From positions 113,650,514 to 113,714,513 of the forward strand of contig OX578277.1 of NCBI GenBank assembly GCA_951217055.1: a stretch of 64,000 bases of DNA, written 5' to 3'. This stretch comes from Gerris lacustris (lineage: Eukaryota > Arthropoda > Insecta > Hemiptera > Gerridae). The first letter of the stretch is position 1. Every line of letters begins with the position of its first letter. Positions 54,525-64,000 of the stretch are shown here, one piece after another. Below the pieces are notes generated by a model. It saw only the letters and a list, made by a program, of their open reading frames with translations. It did not search any database and was not told the origin of the DNA. Both the position numbers and the translations under genes were made by a program.

Positions 54525-55008
54525 AAAATCGGTTCGAGACAACTCAGACAAACTTTCTCATATACAAGTTCATAATCCCAAGTTACAAGTTCATAAGCCA
54601 ATGTTTTCCATTTATTAGTTTTTGTAACTACGTTTAATTATTATTGCTTTTTTCTTAGAAACTATAGATTTTTACCGTTAAAACTGCTTATATCGTTGGA
54701 TCCGTATTTAAATGGACTTCATTTTAGAATTTTTTCAAAATTCGTCAAAATCGTCGGAACCGTTTTCGAGAAATTTTTTTTTCACATTTTTTCAGTTTTT
54801 TTTGGGGAGAGGGGCGGGGGGGGGGGGGGGGGAGGTTTTGGTGCCCCAAAATTTGGAGCTAAAATTTATTTATCGATTTTGCTGAACATGTATGCCAAAT
54901 TTCGTCAAAATCGGCCCAGTAGTTTAGGCTCCAGGAGTCTGCACAGGACTCAGGGGACCTCAAAACGTGTAAATTCATCAAAATCGATTCTCTTTATATG
55001 GGAAAGTA
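54525..55008 (-). repeat. J-family repeat
   Basis: Reverse of 8439-9070: GACAACTCAGACAAAC to CTCTTTATATGGGAAAGT. Lacks the T-arm-like insert; has a G17 run at 54816-54832. Confidence 0.75.
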
Positions 55009-55920
55009 AAAACCAAGAAAAACTGGTGATTTTTTTAAGAGTTGGTGTGCATTTTCTCTTTCTAATTACTGGGCATTATAAAATTCCTCCCTACTTATTT
55101 TATGTCCTCTTTAATAATCTTTCAGTAAATTAAAGTGTCGTTTATAAATGTTGTGAAATAAGCAAATTAAATTTAATTAGAATTATAACAATGTAAATAT
55201 TATTTAATGGCACAAGATAAGACGCACAAGGATACAAGAGTGATAATTGATTCACTGACTGAAAAAATTCCGTTTATTATTAAAAATACAACGTAACTAG
55301 TCAATAAAAAATTTCTTTATAAATGAAAGAGAAGAAACTGGTTTAATTTTTTTTATTATTATTATTATTTTTTTTTTTTTTTTCATTAAAGTAAAAATGC
55401 TAAGGAATATTATTTTGCTTTGAATGTCGACTAGGTACCTCACGCAAGGTGAGTGGGGGGAATATAAAGGATTCCATGAGACAGTATCGACTGATAAATA
55501 TAAATTATTCCGTTCTGTGACTCCCCCCCCCCCCCCTAGCAATACTTAACACGAAGGAAAACAAGTTATTGAAATTAATATTTAAGGAGAGATAAGTGGA
55601 AAATGATTTAGTCTGAAGTAACATGAAGTTCAACCATGTGTCAATGGTGAAAACCTCTTGAAAATTCTTTCTCACGGTTTCTTTTTGTGTGAACAATTGA
55701 TTATTTAAAGAGTCGTATTCTAATGCCTGATGGGAACTCAAAGTTTACTTAACAGATTGATTTTATTTAAATCAATTAAATTGATTGAACAATGTCAAAC
55801 TATTAAGATATTTCATTTAATTATTTAGTTTTACGGTATCAATTTCAACAAACTTACTTTGTTACTTAGTAAATATATTTTAAATTATAAATTTTCTGTG
55901 TCGGACAAAAAGAAAATAAA
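55009..55920. other. AT-rich, no gene
   Basis: T run at 55370-55383 and a C15 run at 55523-55537. Confidence 0.5.
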
Positions 55921-56610
55921 CAGGTCAGGTGTGTGCTAGTGAGCACACAGCGAGGGTCCGTAGGAAACACAGTATAGTTTAAGTAGTACCTATTGATAGT
56001 GCTTTTTAAAATGCTTAAAAGCCTACTTTGAAATATCCTATGGGTCTAATATTCTCAACACATAAACAAACTTCTGATAAAGTATTTTTAGCCACCGAAC
56101 CGGACTATAAACATATAAATACATCGAAAAGAGCATAATTATTTTTTAAAAAAAGTATTTTGTCAATAAAACAAAATATATTTTTTTTTCTCTAAATTTC
56201 CAAAAAGTGGTATTTTTATTTTTGGTTTTTCAGATAGTTTTCACTTTACATCAGCGAGATTGTAGGGGGGACACTTTTCACACCCACTTCAAACTCGCCT
56301 ACGCTCATCCTGTCAAAGCTTTATAACAAAAAATTATATATTTTTGTAATCAGCTATAAATACTCTTTCATATTATGATACCCAACACAGTTTTCAAAAA
56401 ATGTATTATTTTTTAACCCTTATGTTTTTTTACCCTATTTTTTTTTTTGTTGCTATATTTTTAAAATTTGTGGGTAGGTACTATACACATATATGCCAAA
56501 TTTCAAAGTGATCGGACGAATGGTGTACCGTAAGAGTAGGCGACAGACGGACGGACGGACAGACACACGCAGGAAAATATAAGGGTCCTTGGTTTTGCCT
56601 ACGGACCCTA
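55921..56610 (-). mobile_element. P-family element, reversed full copy
   Basis: Starts CAGGTCAGGTGTGTGCTAG (hairpin) then GAGGGTCCGTAGG; ends GGTCCTTGGTTTTGCCTACG, then GACCCTAA. GACGGACGGACGGACAGAC lies at 56546-56564. Confidence 0.75.
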
Positions 56611-59187
56611 AAAAAATGATTTATTTTAGTGAATAAAATCTTTAATGCAGTTTCAAATTCTGTTACGAATATCGGTCGGGCTACCAAAAAATTGTATAGT
56701 CTTTATTACCTGCAGAAAAGAGCTTAACATTCCCAAAGACCAACAACATCTGTTTAGCCGATTGGACATGATTGACTTAAAATTTTCGAAACTTAAATTC
56801 GTCATCAGGATTACTCATTTAGCGGAAACATACAATTTGAGCCCAATCAGATAAGTGTACAGACACCACTCCAATCTTACATATATTTAAGATTAGGATA
56901 TATATATGTACATATTCTTTAAATAAATATATTAGGTAGATTGCATTGTGAATGTATGTGTGTAGAGTTGGAGTATTCATTTTATTAAGGGAAGGTTTAA
57001 AGGAAATCTTTGAAATTGGGATAGGGTTTAAAGGGGTTGAAGTCATTGAAGAAGGGCTCTCTGTAAGATAGGGGGTTAGGGATTACCTTTGTTTGGTCTA
57101 AGTAGGGTTACCTGTGTCTACGACCTCTATATTATTAGTTATAGTCGGAGTGTGTAGGGTAGTTGTGCGAAGGAAGAAACCCGTGTAAGTTTATGACACC
57201 ACTTAGACCTTGGATGCCCGAGACCGCGTCCTAGCCGACCCTTCTCTACCTTACACCACTCCACTCTCCACCCGACTAGGCATACAGTGTAAATCATGCT
57301 ATGCCCCTCCCGTTGTGCCTTGAACACTAAAATGTGATACATAGCTTTCGTTCATTTCCTGCAGACGACGTAACAATGTAATATAGAATAAGGGTAGGGG
57401 TTCTTCATCGAGTCTTACGTTAAAACCCCGACCTTTAAATCTGTAATTCAGCGATTTCTCCCCTTCACACTTCCCCATAAAAATAATTCTATACAGATTT
57501 TGAAACATCACTAAATCATCTTTACAATTTAGGACTAACTTCTATCAGCGCCAACCCCCCTCCCGTTGTTAAATATAATCTTGTGAAGTCTGACTATAAA
57601 TAAAATAATAACAAGCTTTTATTCCGGAATATATAGTTTCAACAAATACTGGATACCCTGATCAAATTGCTTTTTTTTATTCAAATATGAAATATTGTGC
57701 AATTTATCATTGTAATAAAACTTGCTTAATTAAAAAGTAGCTGCGATCTCTCATAAAGTAATACTGATAGTATACTCTTGATTTTTATATTTTACAAAAA
57801 TGTTATAAAGTGAATAGTGGATATATTTATGTAATACTATAATAAATATATTCTTCAAATACAATATTTTTATTAATTTTACTATATTTTAAAAATAACT
57901 CATATTTTGATTGGTTGGAAATCGCCTTGACTATTTCATGGTTTTACACTTAATATATCTTATTTTATCGCTACGTTTATATCCTTATTTTCTTACTATA
58001 TGAATTGACGTACACGATATTCATTATCTGAACTACGAAATTCGATACATTAAATTTCGGAATTTTAAAAATCAAATTTACACTTCTTGTCTGTATTTAA
58101 TTTTTTTGAAGCACTTCCCTTATGTGTTGGAAAAGCATGAGTTGGGTTTTTCTACTTAATTATCCGGTGAGCTTTTCGCCTCTCTAACAGAGAGCTGTCC
58201 TCCTTAGAAAAGCTTAAACTTTATGAACTACAAGGGTTTTACCTAAACCCATCTCTTTTTTTTTGACGGCGAGGGAGTAACACCGTTCCCGTTAAAATTT
58301 AATAAGGTCGGGAAGAAGTCGAGATCCCAGGAGGAAGAGGAAGGGAGAGAAAAAATTAAAAGGAGCGGTTAATGGTCCAGGAAGGTGGAAAACTGGACGT
58401 CCCTGGGGCAGGGACCGGCTAGCTGGGCCAGAGACCAACTAGCTGGGCCACAGCCCCTCGTTCTACACAATGAATATTACATGGCGTGTTTTCCCACCGA
58501 ACTAACTGCCTGATGTAGAGTCTCTCGGTTCTACCGCAGAATATATCTCCTGCTTCAGGATTTAATACACTACCCCCCACCTTGAAGCCACCCTTTCCAA
58601 CCATTTTTGCAAAATATCCTCTCAACTAACAAGATTTTTCGACCTTTTGAAATATACGCTTCGTGTTTTTGTAAGCATATTTTCCCCTGTTAAAATTATA
58701 CCTGAATTATATCTGGGTAAAAAAAGAATTATCAAGGTTGATGCTTCGCAATAAAAAAATATTTTTATTGAATAACTGTACAAAGCAGTTATTGTTGTTT
58801 TAAAAATACGGTTCAATTAAAGATGCTTAGAGTGGGTTTAAAACGCAAATAATTTTATTTTATTAAGAGGGGGTTTAAATTCAAAAGAAGGTTTTTTTTA
58901 ACTTAAACAAAATGTAGTGTAGGCGTGCATGTAGTGAGTAAAGGTAGGAATTACTGGTGCCTGCACTTTTGTTAATTATAATTCAGTAGCGGAACACGTG
59001 CGTAGAATTTTAAAGGGCAAATAAATTTAATTTTATATAATAAATAAATTTGACAAGTAAGTGCATTCAGCAGACACAAAGGGTTTACAGACATGTTACT
59101 GTATCTACTATGGGTATTGCCGAGATGCGCCCAGAAACCCAAACATCCATCTTAAAAAAAGCAATTCACACAACGTTGAAAAACTTA
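56611..59187. other. Unassigned 2.6 kb, some GC-rich patches
   Basis: 56645-56854 is open for 69 codons (plus); 57139-57511 and 58419-58625 are open on minus with GC-richer composition. At 58405-58455 the motif CTAGCTGGGCCA occurs twice in tandem. None resembles a protein family I know. Confidence 0.35.
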
Positions 59188-59189
59188 TA

Positions 59190-60086
59190 CAGGGTGGTCC
59201 AAAAGTCTCCCCACCCCCTCTTAACTTTTGAACGGTTTGAGATAAATTAATGAAACTCGGGGGATCTCTACCATGCAAAGGGAAGTTTGTTTTCATGCAA
59301 TCACCCACTAGGGGCAACCACCCACTTTGCCCCCAGGCCACCCAACTTCAAAATTTCAGATTGGAGCGTATATTTCTGATAGCATATTTGGATTCTACGG
59401 TGAAAAATAATAAACTTTTACTTGAAACTATTTTTTCTATCTCCAATATTTAATCCTCCTCTCGCGTACTAGGGGCAACCTCCATTTTGCCCCCAGGCGC
59501 TGAAATCTACGATTTTTATACCTTTGCCCCCCTATAGGGGGCAAAATATTAGAGGTAGAAAAAAAAGTTTGAAGTAAAATATTTTTATTTTTTGCCGTAG
59601 AATCTAAATCTGCCATCAAAAATATACATTCTAGGACAAAATTTTGAAGTTATGTAGTCAGGGGGCAAAATGGGAGGTTGGCCCTACAGCGCGGTTGCAT
59701 GAAAACAAACTTCCCTTTACATGGTACAGATCCCCTAAGTTTCATTAATTTATCTCTAACCGTTTAGATTTTACAACGTATTATCGGTAGGGTAATTTTG
59801 CTATCTTTGCTCACCTATAGGGGGCAAAATATTGGGAATAGAAAAAAAAGTTTCAAGTAAAAGTTTATTATTTTTCACTGTAGAATCCAAATATGCTATC
59901 AAAAATATACACTCCAATTTGAAATTTTGAAGTTGGGTGGCCTGGGGGCAAAGTGGGTGGTTGCCCCTAGTGGGTGATTGCATGAAAACAAACTTCCCTT
60001 TGCATGGTAGAGATCCCCCAAGTTTCATTAATTTATCTCAAACCGTTCAAAAGTTAAGAGGGGGGGGGGACTTTTGGACCACCCTG
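59190..60086 (+). mobile_element. I element, intact foldback with TA duplication
   Basis: 897 bp. Terminal CAGGGTGGTCCAAAAGTC and its inverse, TA on both sides. Inverted arms of about 250 bp or more (CACTAGGGGCAACCACCC, TTTGCCCCCAGGCCACC and complements), plus repeated TATAGGGGGCAAAATATT. Identical short frames on opposite strands reflect the arms, not genes. TA targeting fits a Tc1/mariner-like or similar superfamily; no transposase. Confidence 0.88.
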
Positions 60087-60655
<569 letters not shown>

Positions 60656-61418
60656 TTACTGGGGAGTTCCCGTTTGAGCAGACTCAAGTGACGGGAAGAC
60701 AAACACGGCTGGATATAATATAATAATGAGAACTACACACAAAGGATATTTAAAGCCGACGTATTTACCTTGGGAGAGGAGTAGAGATGAGAGATGGCAG
60801 TCCAGGACCCTGGCTCGGATGGTCTGTACTTGGTGTTGAGTCTTAAGGTTTTTTTGTGTAGAACCACTTGGATGTTAGAGTAAGACTAAAGAAATCTGCT
60901 ACAGGCGCAAACACATTTACCATCGGGTTTCTATGGCCACGCACTGTATAGAGTTTATAGTTACAACATATGATTATAAACGGAAAAATTAATATTGTTA
61001 TAACACATATGGATTCATATCGACGGTTCTCTACGGCGGGAAATACAAAATATCCTTAAATATATAATTCTCATTATAAGGATTATCCATACTGCGGGCC
61101 TTGATAGACCATTGTCTTTCAACACAAGAAAACCAACTAAGAGTGAAAACAAACTTTTACTTGGAGACTAAAAGATCAAGAAAGACACTGAAACCATAAG
61201 GAAAAACTAAAAATTAAAAATCACAAAACATACAACTGGGTCAATTAATAAGTGCGAGAAAAAAACAAGTGGGGAAAGACCGGGGCCAGTTTCCTGAAAG
61301 ACTTGAAGCTGATCAATTATCTTTAAAGAACCTAGTGAATATTAATTTGGGGCTGTGAGAGTTTCATTAAATAATAAATAAGGTTACCATCAGTCTCAAC
61401 ATTAAACTACAACACTAA
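60656..61418. other. Unassigned; no gene seen
   Basis: No recognised motif. Confidence 0.4.
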
Positions 61419-61559
61419 GGTGCTCTCACACTGGATCCGACTATGTGCGACTTCTGACTACGTTCGACTACGGACGACTCGGTAGTACGACTTGAGCTCT
61501 CACATTGGAGCGGACTTGTCGGAGACGTCGTTGAGTACGGGCTCCTTCAATATTTTTTT

Positions 61560-61823
61560 TTGTATTACGAACATTTTGATAAGATGAATGGGTTGTTTTA
61601 CCTAGGCGAATGTAATAGTTTATTGCTGAGACAAAGAAAAAGACGTTCAAGAAGAACGGAACGGTTTAACCAGATATTCTTGAAGAGAGAAGAGCATGGC
61701 GAATTTCACCATTTAATGGACGATTTAAAGGAAGACCCCGAGAAATTCTTTAACTACTTCCCTTTGAGTTTGGACACGAAATTACTTTCCAAAACATTCT
61801 CTTTCTTGAATAAAAAAAAATAG
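61560..61823 (+). pseudogene. PIF/Harbinger transposase, N-terminal part
   Basis: ATG at 61560; about 80 codons before the frame runs into the A repeat. Residues 24-32 are basic (RQRKRRSRR). QIFLKREEHGEFHHLMDDL, then EDPEKFFNYFPLS, then LDTKLLSK matches the Harbinger block R...GEFH.L...L..D...FF.YFRMS...FD.LL. The DDE catalytic domain (roughly residues 150-350 in intact proteins) is gone. The last codons (LNKKK) come from the poly-A end of the inserted repeat. In intact elements this nuclease cuts the TIRs together with a MADF/Myb-like partner. Confidence 0.8.
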
Positions 61824-62177
61824 ACTGTCAATTGGTGTGGCACATAGCTTCCTCGCATCCTATCACGTACTTTATTGATTTTATAATTTTACAAGCCATT
61901 ATTTTCTAATTTGTTTAATTGTTATCCCCGTTTTTTTATTCTGTCAAAATTGTTTGGGTGTTTTACGTAAATTAAAGTATCAATTTAGCAAAAGTTAAAG
62001 AGCGCAGACGTTTTAAATTAATCTAGGGATATCTGCGGGCTACTTGCGATAAAATTTCCCTGATGTCTGAAACGGATTTCTGTCTTGGAATTTTGGAAAT
62101 CGGAGACCTAAAATATTTTCGTTCTTCGAAACAATTACATAGCTTCCGTTACCTTCGGTAAGCTCGGAAGCAAAAAT
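61824..62177 (-). repeat. A-family repeat nested in Harbinger
   Basis: AATAGACTGTCAATTGGTG to the hairpin CTTCCGTTACCTTCGG..CGGAAGC. About 235 bp of the middle, including the GTCY tract, is missing. Confidence 0.85.
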
Positions 62178-62761
62178 TAAAATATAAAATTTAAGGCAAC
62201 CGCACTCGACGACCTCTCCGACAAGTCGTCCGTAGTCGTATGTAGTCGGCAGTCGCACATAGTCAGATCCAGGGTGAACGCACTCCTGAGATCGAGTCGC
62301 AGATCGAAGTTAAACGCACGTAGTAGGACGACTAAGTCGGATGCAGTGTGAGAACGCTTTAACATTGCTAAGGTCGGGATAGTTTGTCCGTACTCGTACG
62401 ACTACGGACGACCAAAAGTTGCATGTAGTTGGATCCAGTGTGAGAGCACTCTAATAAACCGGTGTCGGTTTGGCGCTTACTTTGTACTGGTATTAACTCA
62501 CCGAAAGGGTGAAAAGGGTTTATGACTCGTTCGAATAGCATTAACACTCTGCCCACAAAGTTAGGTTTTAAACAACCCGGCTGTTCTTAATTTCTGATAA
62601 GCATGCGTGGAGTGTGTCAAACCTAATCACCCCTTCGTGTATCCTCTAACTGGGTCCTACTCATAGTGTTCGTAGGGCCGTTTGATCGCAGGTATCGTTC
62701 TACTTGTATTATAAACTCAAGTTATATCTCTGAGGTGAGATTCCACCCGACCTTGTTGTGA

Positions 62762-63022
62762 ATGTATACAAACTCGGGTGTTTTTCCACCCAACCCTGTG
62801 AATATTATACATCATCCTACTGCCCTAACTAACCATTTCCTAACAACAGGACATACCTTTGACTTTGATCATCATATTATGATCACAGATGCCCTCAAAA
62901 AATACAAAAATAACATATTAGAAATGATTCACATCCCCATACACAACACTGTAAATAATAGAACAGACTCAAATAACCTCAGCTCTCGCTACTTCAGCAA
63001 AATAAATAACGAAATAAAATAA
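62762..63022 (+). pseudogene. Penelope-like GIY-YIG endonuclease, C-terminal remnant
   Basis: 86 codons. From residue 20 the sequence HHPTALTNHFLTTGHTFDFD, then ITDALKKYKNNILEMIHI, then TDSNNLSSRY fits the second half of the GIY-YIG domain that ends Penelope-like polyproteins (AL..H....H.F.F...I.......R...E...I, followed by N......L...Y). The GIY and YIG motifs and the RT would lie upstream and are missing; the ATG is incidental. In intact elements this domain nicks target DNA. Confidence 0.7.
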
Positions 63023-63123
63023 CTAAATCTCATTATAATTGTTATAACTATAAAGCTTGTTGTTTCATTATTATTTTTAAGTTTTTGGTAGTTTTCATAC
63101 TACGGAAAGTTACATTTTAATTT

Positions 63124-63235
63124 AAATCAAATTATAATTATTATTAACTACAGGAAACAGACAGTGAAATCCCGGCGCTGGAGTGTATTTTTCACTGTCT
63201 GTTTCCCGTAGTTAATAATAATTATAATTTGATTT
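63124..63235. repeat. 112-nt hairpin with 46-bp arms
   Basis: AAATCAAATTATAATTATT.. through ..CAGACAGTGAAA and its complement around a 20-nt GC-rich loop; one mismatch seen. It sits in the Penelope-like 3' UTR and is probably a separate foldback insertion. Confidence 0.85.
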
Positions 63236-63772
63236 TTCATTATTATTATAATTTTATAAAGATGTCCCCTCGTCGTAACTGTTTTCGCGTTTTTTTCTAA
63301 ACTTACTTTTTGTTCAATAGATAAATTGTTATGTTTAACCTATATTCCTTCAATGGTCTTTATCAGGGAAGACCACTTGTACAAGGTTTTTTTAAGACCA
63401 ATATGTTATGATGTGTCCTGACATCTTTACGATATCATTGTAACATGTGGTATATGAGACTTGTTACCCCCACTCTCTCAACTGTACACTTATCCTGATA
63501 AATAAAATCATTCAGAACCTTACCTTGAAGAATGAAATACATTATCCGAAACGTCGATAAACTAAAATAAAAGTGTTACTTTTGACTGATCCTAGCTATC
63601 CTAAAAAAATTATTTAATTATTTCACAGTCGATACTTTTAATGGGTGATATTTCACCCGACCTTGTGGTATTACATTCGAGAAACTCACCTTTTGGGCAG
63701 AGGATTAAAAACATTCAACGATCCTAACAGATAGGGAACCTTCCCTGTTGACATTTTTGTGTGGATTGACAT

Positions 63773-63921
<149 letters not shown>

Positions 63922-64000
63922 TGTCGTTCAAACCGGTTCTTGGTTTTGGCTGAGGATCATTTGAGGACGGTACTACAAATGATTCAGGCGTAGGATTGGA

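Larger units (their letters stand above)
61419..62451 (+). mobile_element. PIF/Harbinger element, TAA target duplication
   Basis: Ends GGTGCTCTCACACTGGATCC and GGATCCAGTGTGAGAGCACT.C with TAA on both sides (61416-61418, 62452-62454), the 3-bp T(A/T)A duplication of this superfamily. Subterminal CGACTA(T/C)G(T/G) repeats fill both ends. It holds an N-terminal transposase piece and a nested, internally deleted A repeat. Near 62340-62360 another PIF-type terminus (GCAGTGTGAGAACGC) sits inside the right end, so that end may be composite. Confidence 0.85.
62731..63672 (+). mobile_element. Penelope-like element 3' part between direct repeats
   Basis: A GIY-YIG-like frame (62762-63022) is followed by about 600 bp of 3' UTR containing ATCCGAAACGTCGATAAAC, the CGAAACGTCG motif often seen in Penelope-like 3' regions. 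TTCCACCCGACCTTGT (62741) and TTTCACCCGACCTTGT (63649) flank it in direct orientation. Upstream RT is absent. Confidence 0.6.

Noticed and set aside
54696..55133. A 145-codon frame with a glycine run
   Set aside because: It reads the J repeat and its G17 tract; the other J copy has stops in that frame.

Overview
This window is eukaryotic, AT-rich, gene-poor nuclear DNA, almost certainly from an animal and probably an arthropod. The evidence for that is a Jockey-type LINE reverse transcriptase, a Penelope-like GIY-YIG remnant, PIF/Harbinger nuclease and MADF fragments, mariner transposase, Buster-type hAT MITEs and a Polinton/Maverick-like element. I recognise no host gene. Every coding trace I can identify is a broken transposon gene. 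What I see is the wreckage of transposons inserted into each other, plus microsatellites and homopolymer G/C tracts. The species cannot be fixed from the sequence. One 200-N assembly gap lies at 23691-23890. || LAYOUT. 1-3.7 kb: a pair of AT-rich repeats split by an element with GGTCCGTAGGC/GCCTACGGACC ends, a chimeric repeat, and a tRNA-derived SINE. 4.6-9.1 kb: five dispersed families (called D, K, A, L and J here), including a 599-bp foldback with a TA target duplication. 9.46-10.3 kb: an internally deleted PIF/Harbinger element that keeps the starts of both its nuclease (+) and its MADF gene (-). 11.2-15.7 kb: two nearly full B repeats, one of them inside a LINE 3' end, and an E repeat hit by a small inverted-repeat element. 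15.7-17.2 kb: two Jockey-like reverse transcriptase fragments around a D repeat. 18.0-24.4 kb: the most interesting locus. A 5443-bp element with about 334-bp terminal inverted repeats, AG...CT ends and a 6-bp target duplication (GTACGG) sits inside a G repeat whose uninterrupted paralogue lies at 25.2-26.0 kb. These are Polinton hallmarks, and a PolB C-terminus-like peptide lies next to the left TIR. 24.4-34.4 kb: foldbacks, an interrupted A repeat, a 340-bp (TA)n tract, a Buster-type hAT MITE and an E repeat. 34.4-35.7 kb: a 603-bp hAT MITE with an exact 8-bp duplication inside a D repeat. 37.5-43 kb: decamer minisatellites, a MADF exon, an element with repeated CTTGGACCAAG palindromes, and the best full-length A repeat. 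43.6-51.8 kb: K, a second hAT MITE with an exact 8-bp duplication, E, a 27-bp minisatellite, a PIF-like element with GTCCACACCGG ends, and a TA-flanked foldback split by a B repeat. 52.3-53.3 kb: a mariner transposase fragment running into a 25-bp minisatellite, an unidentified ORF and a SINE. 54.3-64 kb: J, the GGTCCGTAGGC-type element, an intact TA-flanked foldback, a TAA-flanked PIF/Harbinger with a truncated transposase, a Penelope-like 3' end with a 46-bp-arm hairpin, and a final (TA)n tract. || HOW IT FITS TOGETHER. There is no pathway or operon. The useful structure is nesting, which gives relative ages, and a modular relationship among the A, B and E families. B carries the ends of A around the body of E. 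A, B, E, J and the GGTCCGTAGGC family share a short core that reads like TTTGATGAAATTTGG, and in A, B and E it lies beside a GTCY-type tetranucleotide repeat. That resembles non-autonomous Helitron/Helentron-type (DINE/mini-me-like) elements; this last assignment is inference.
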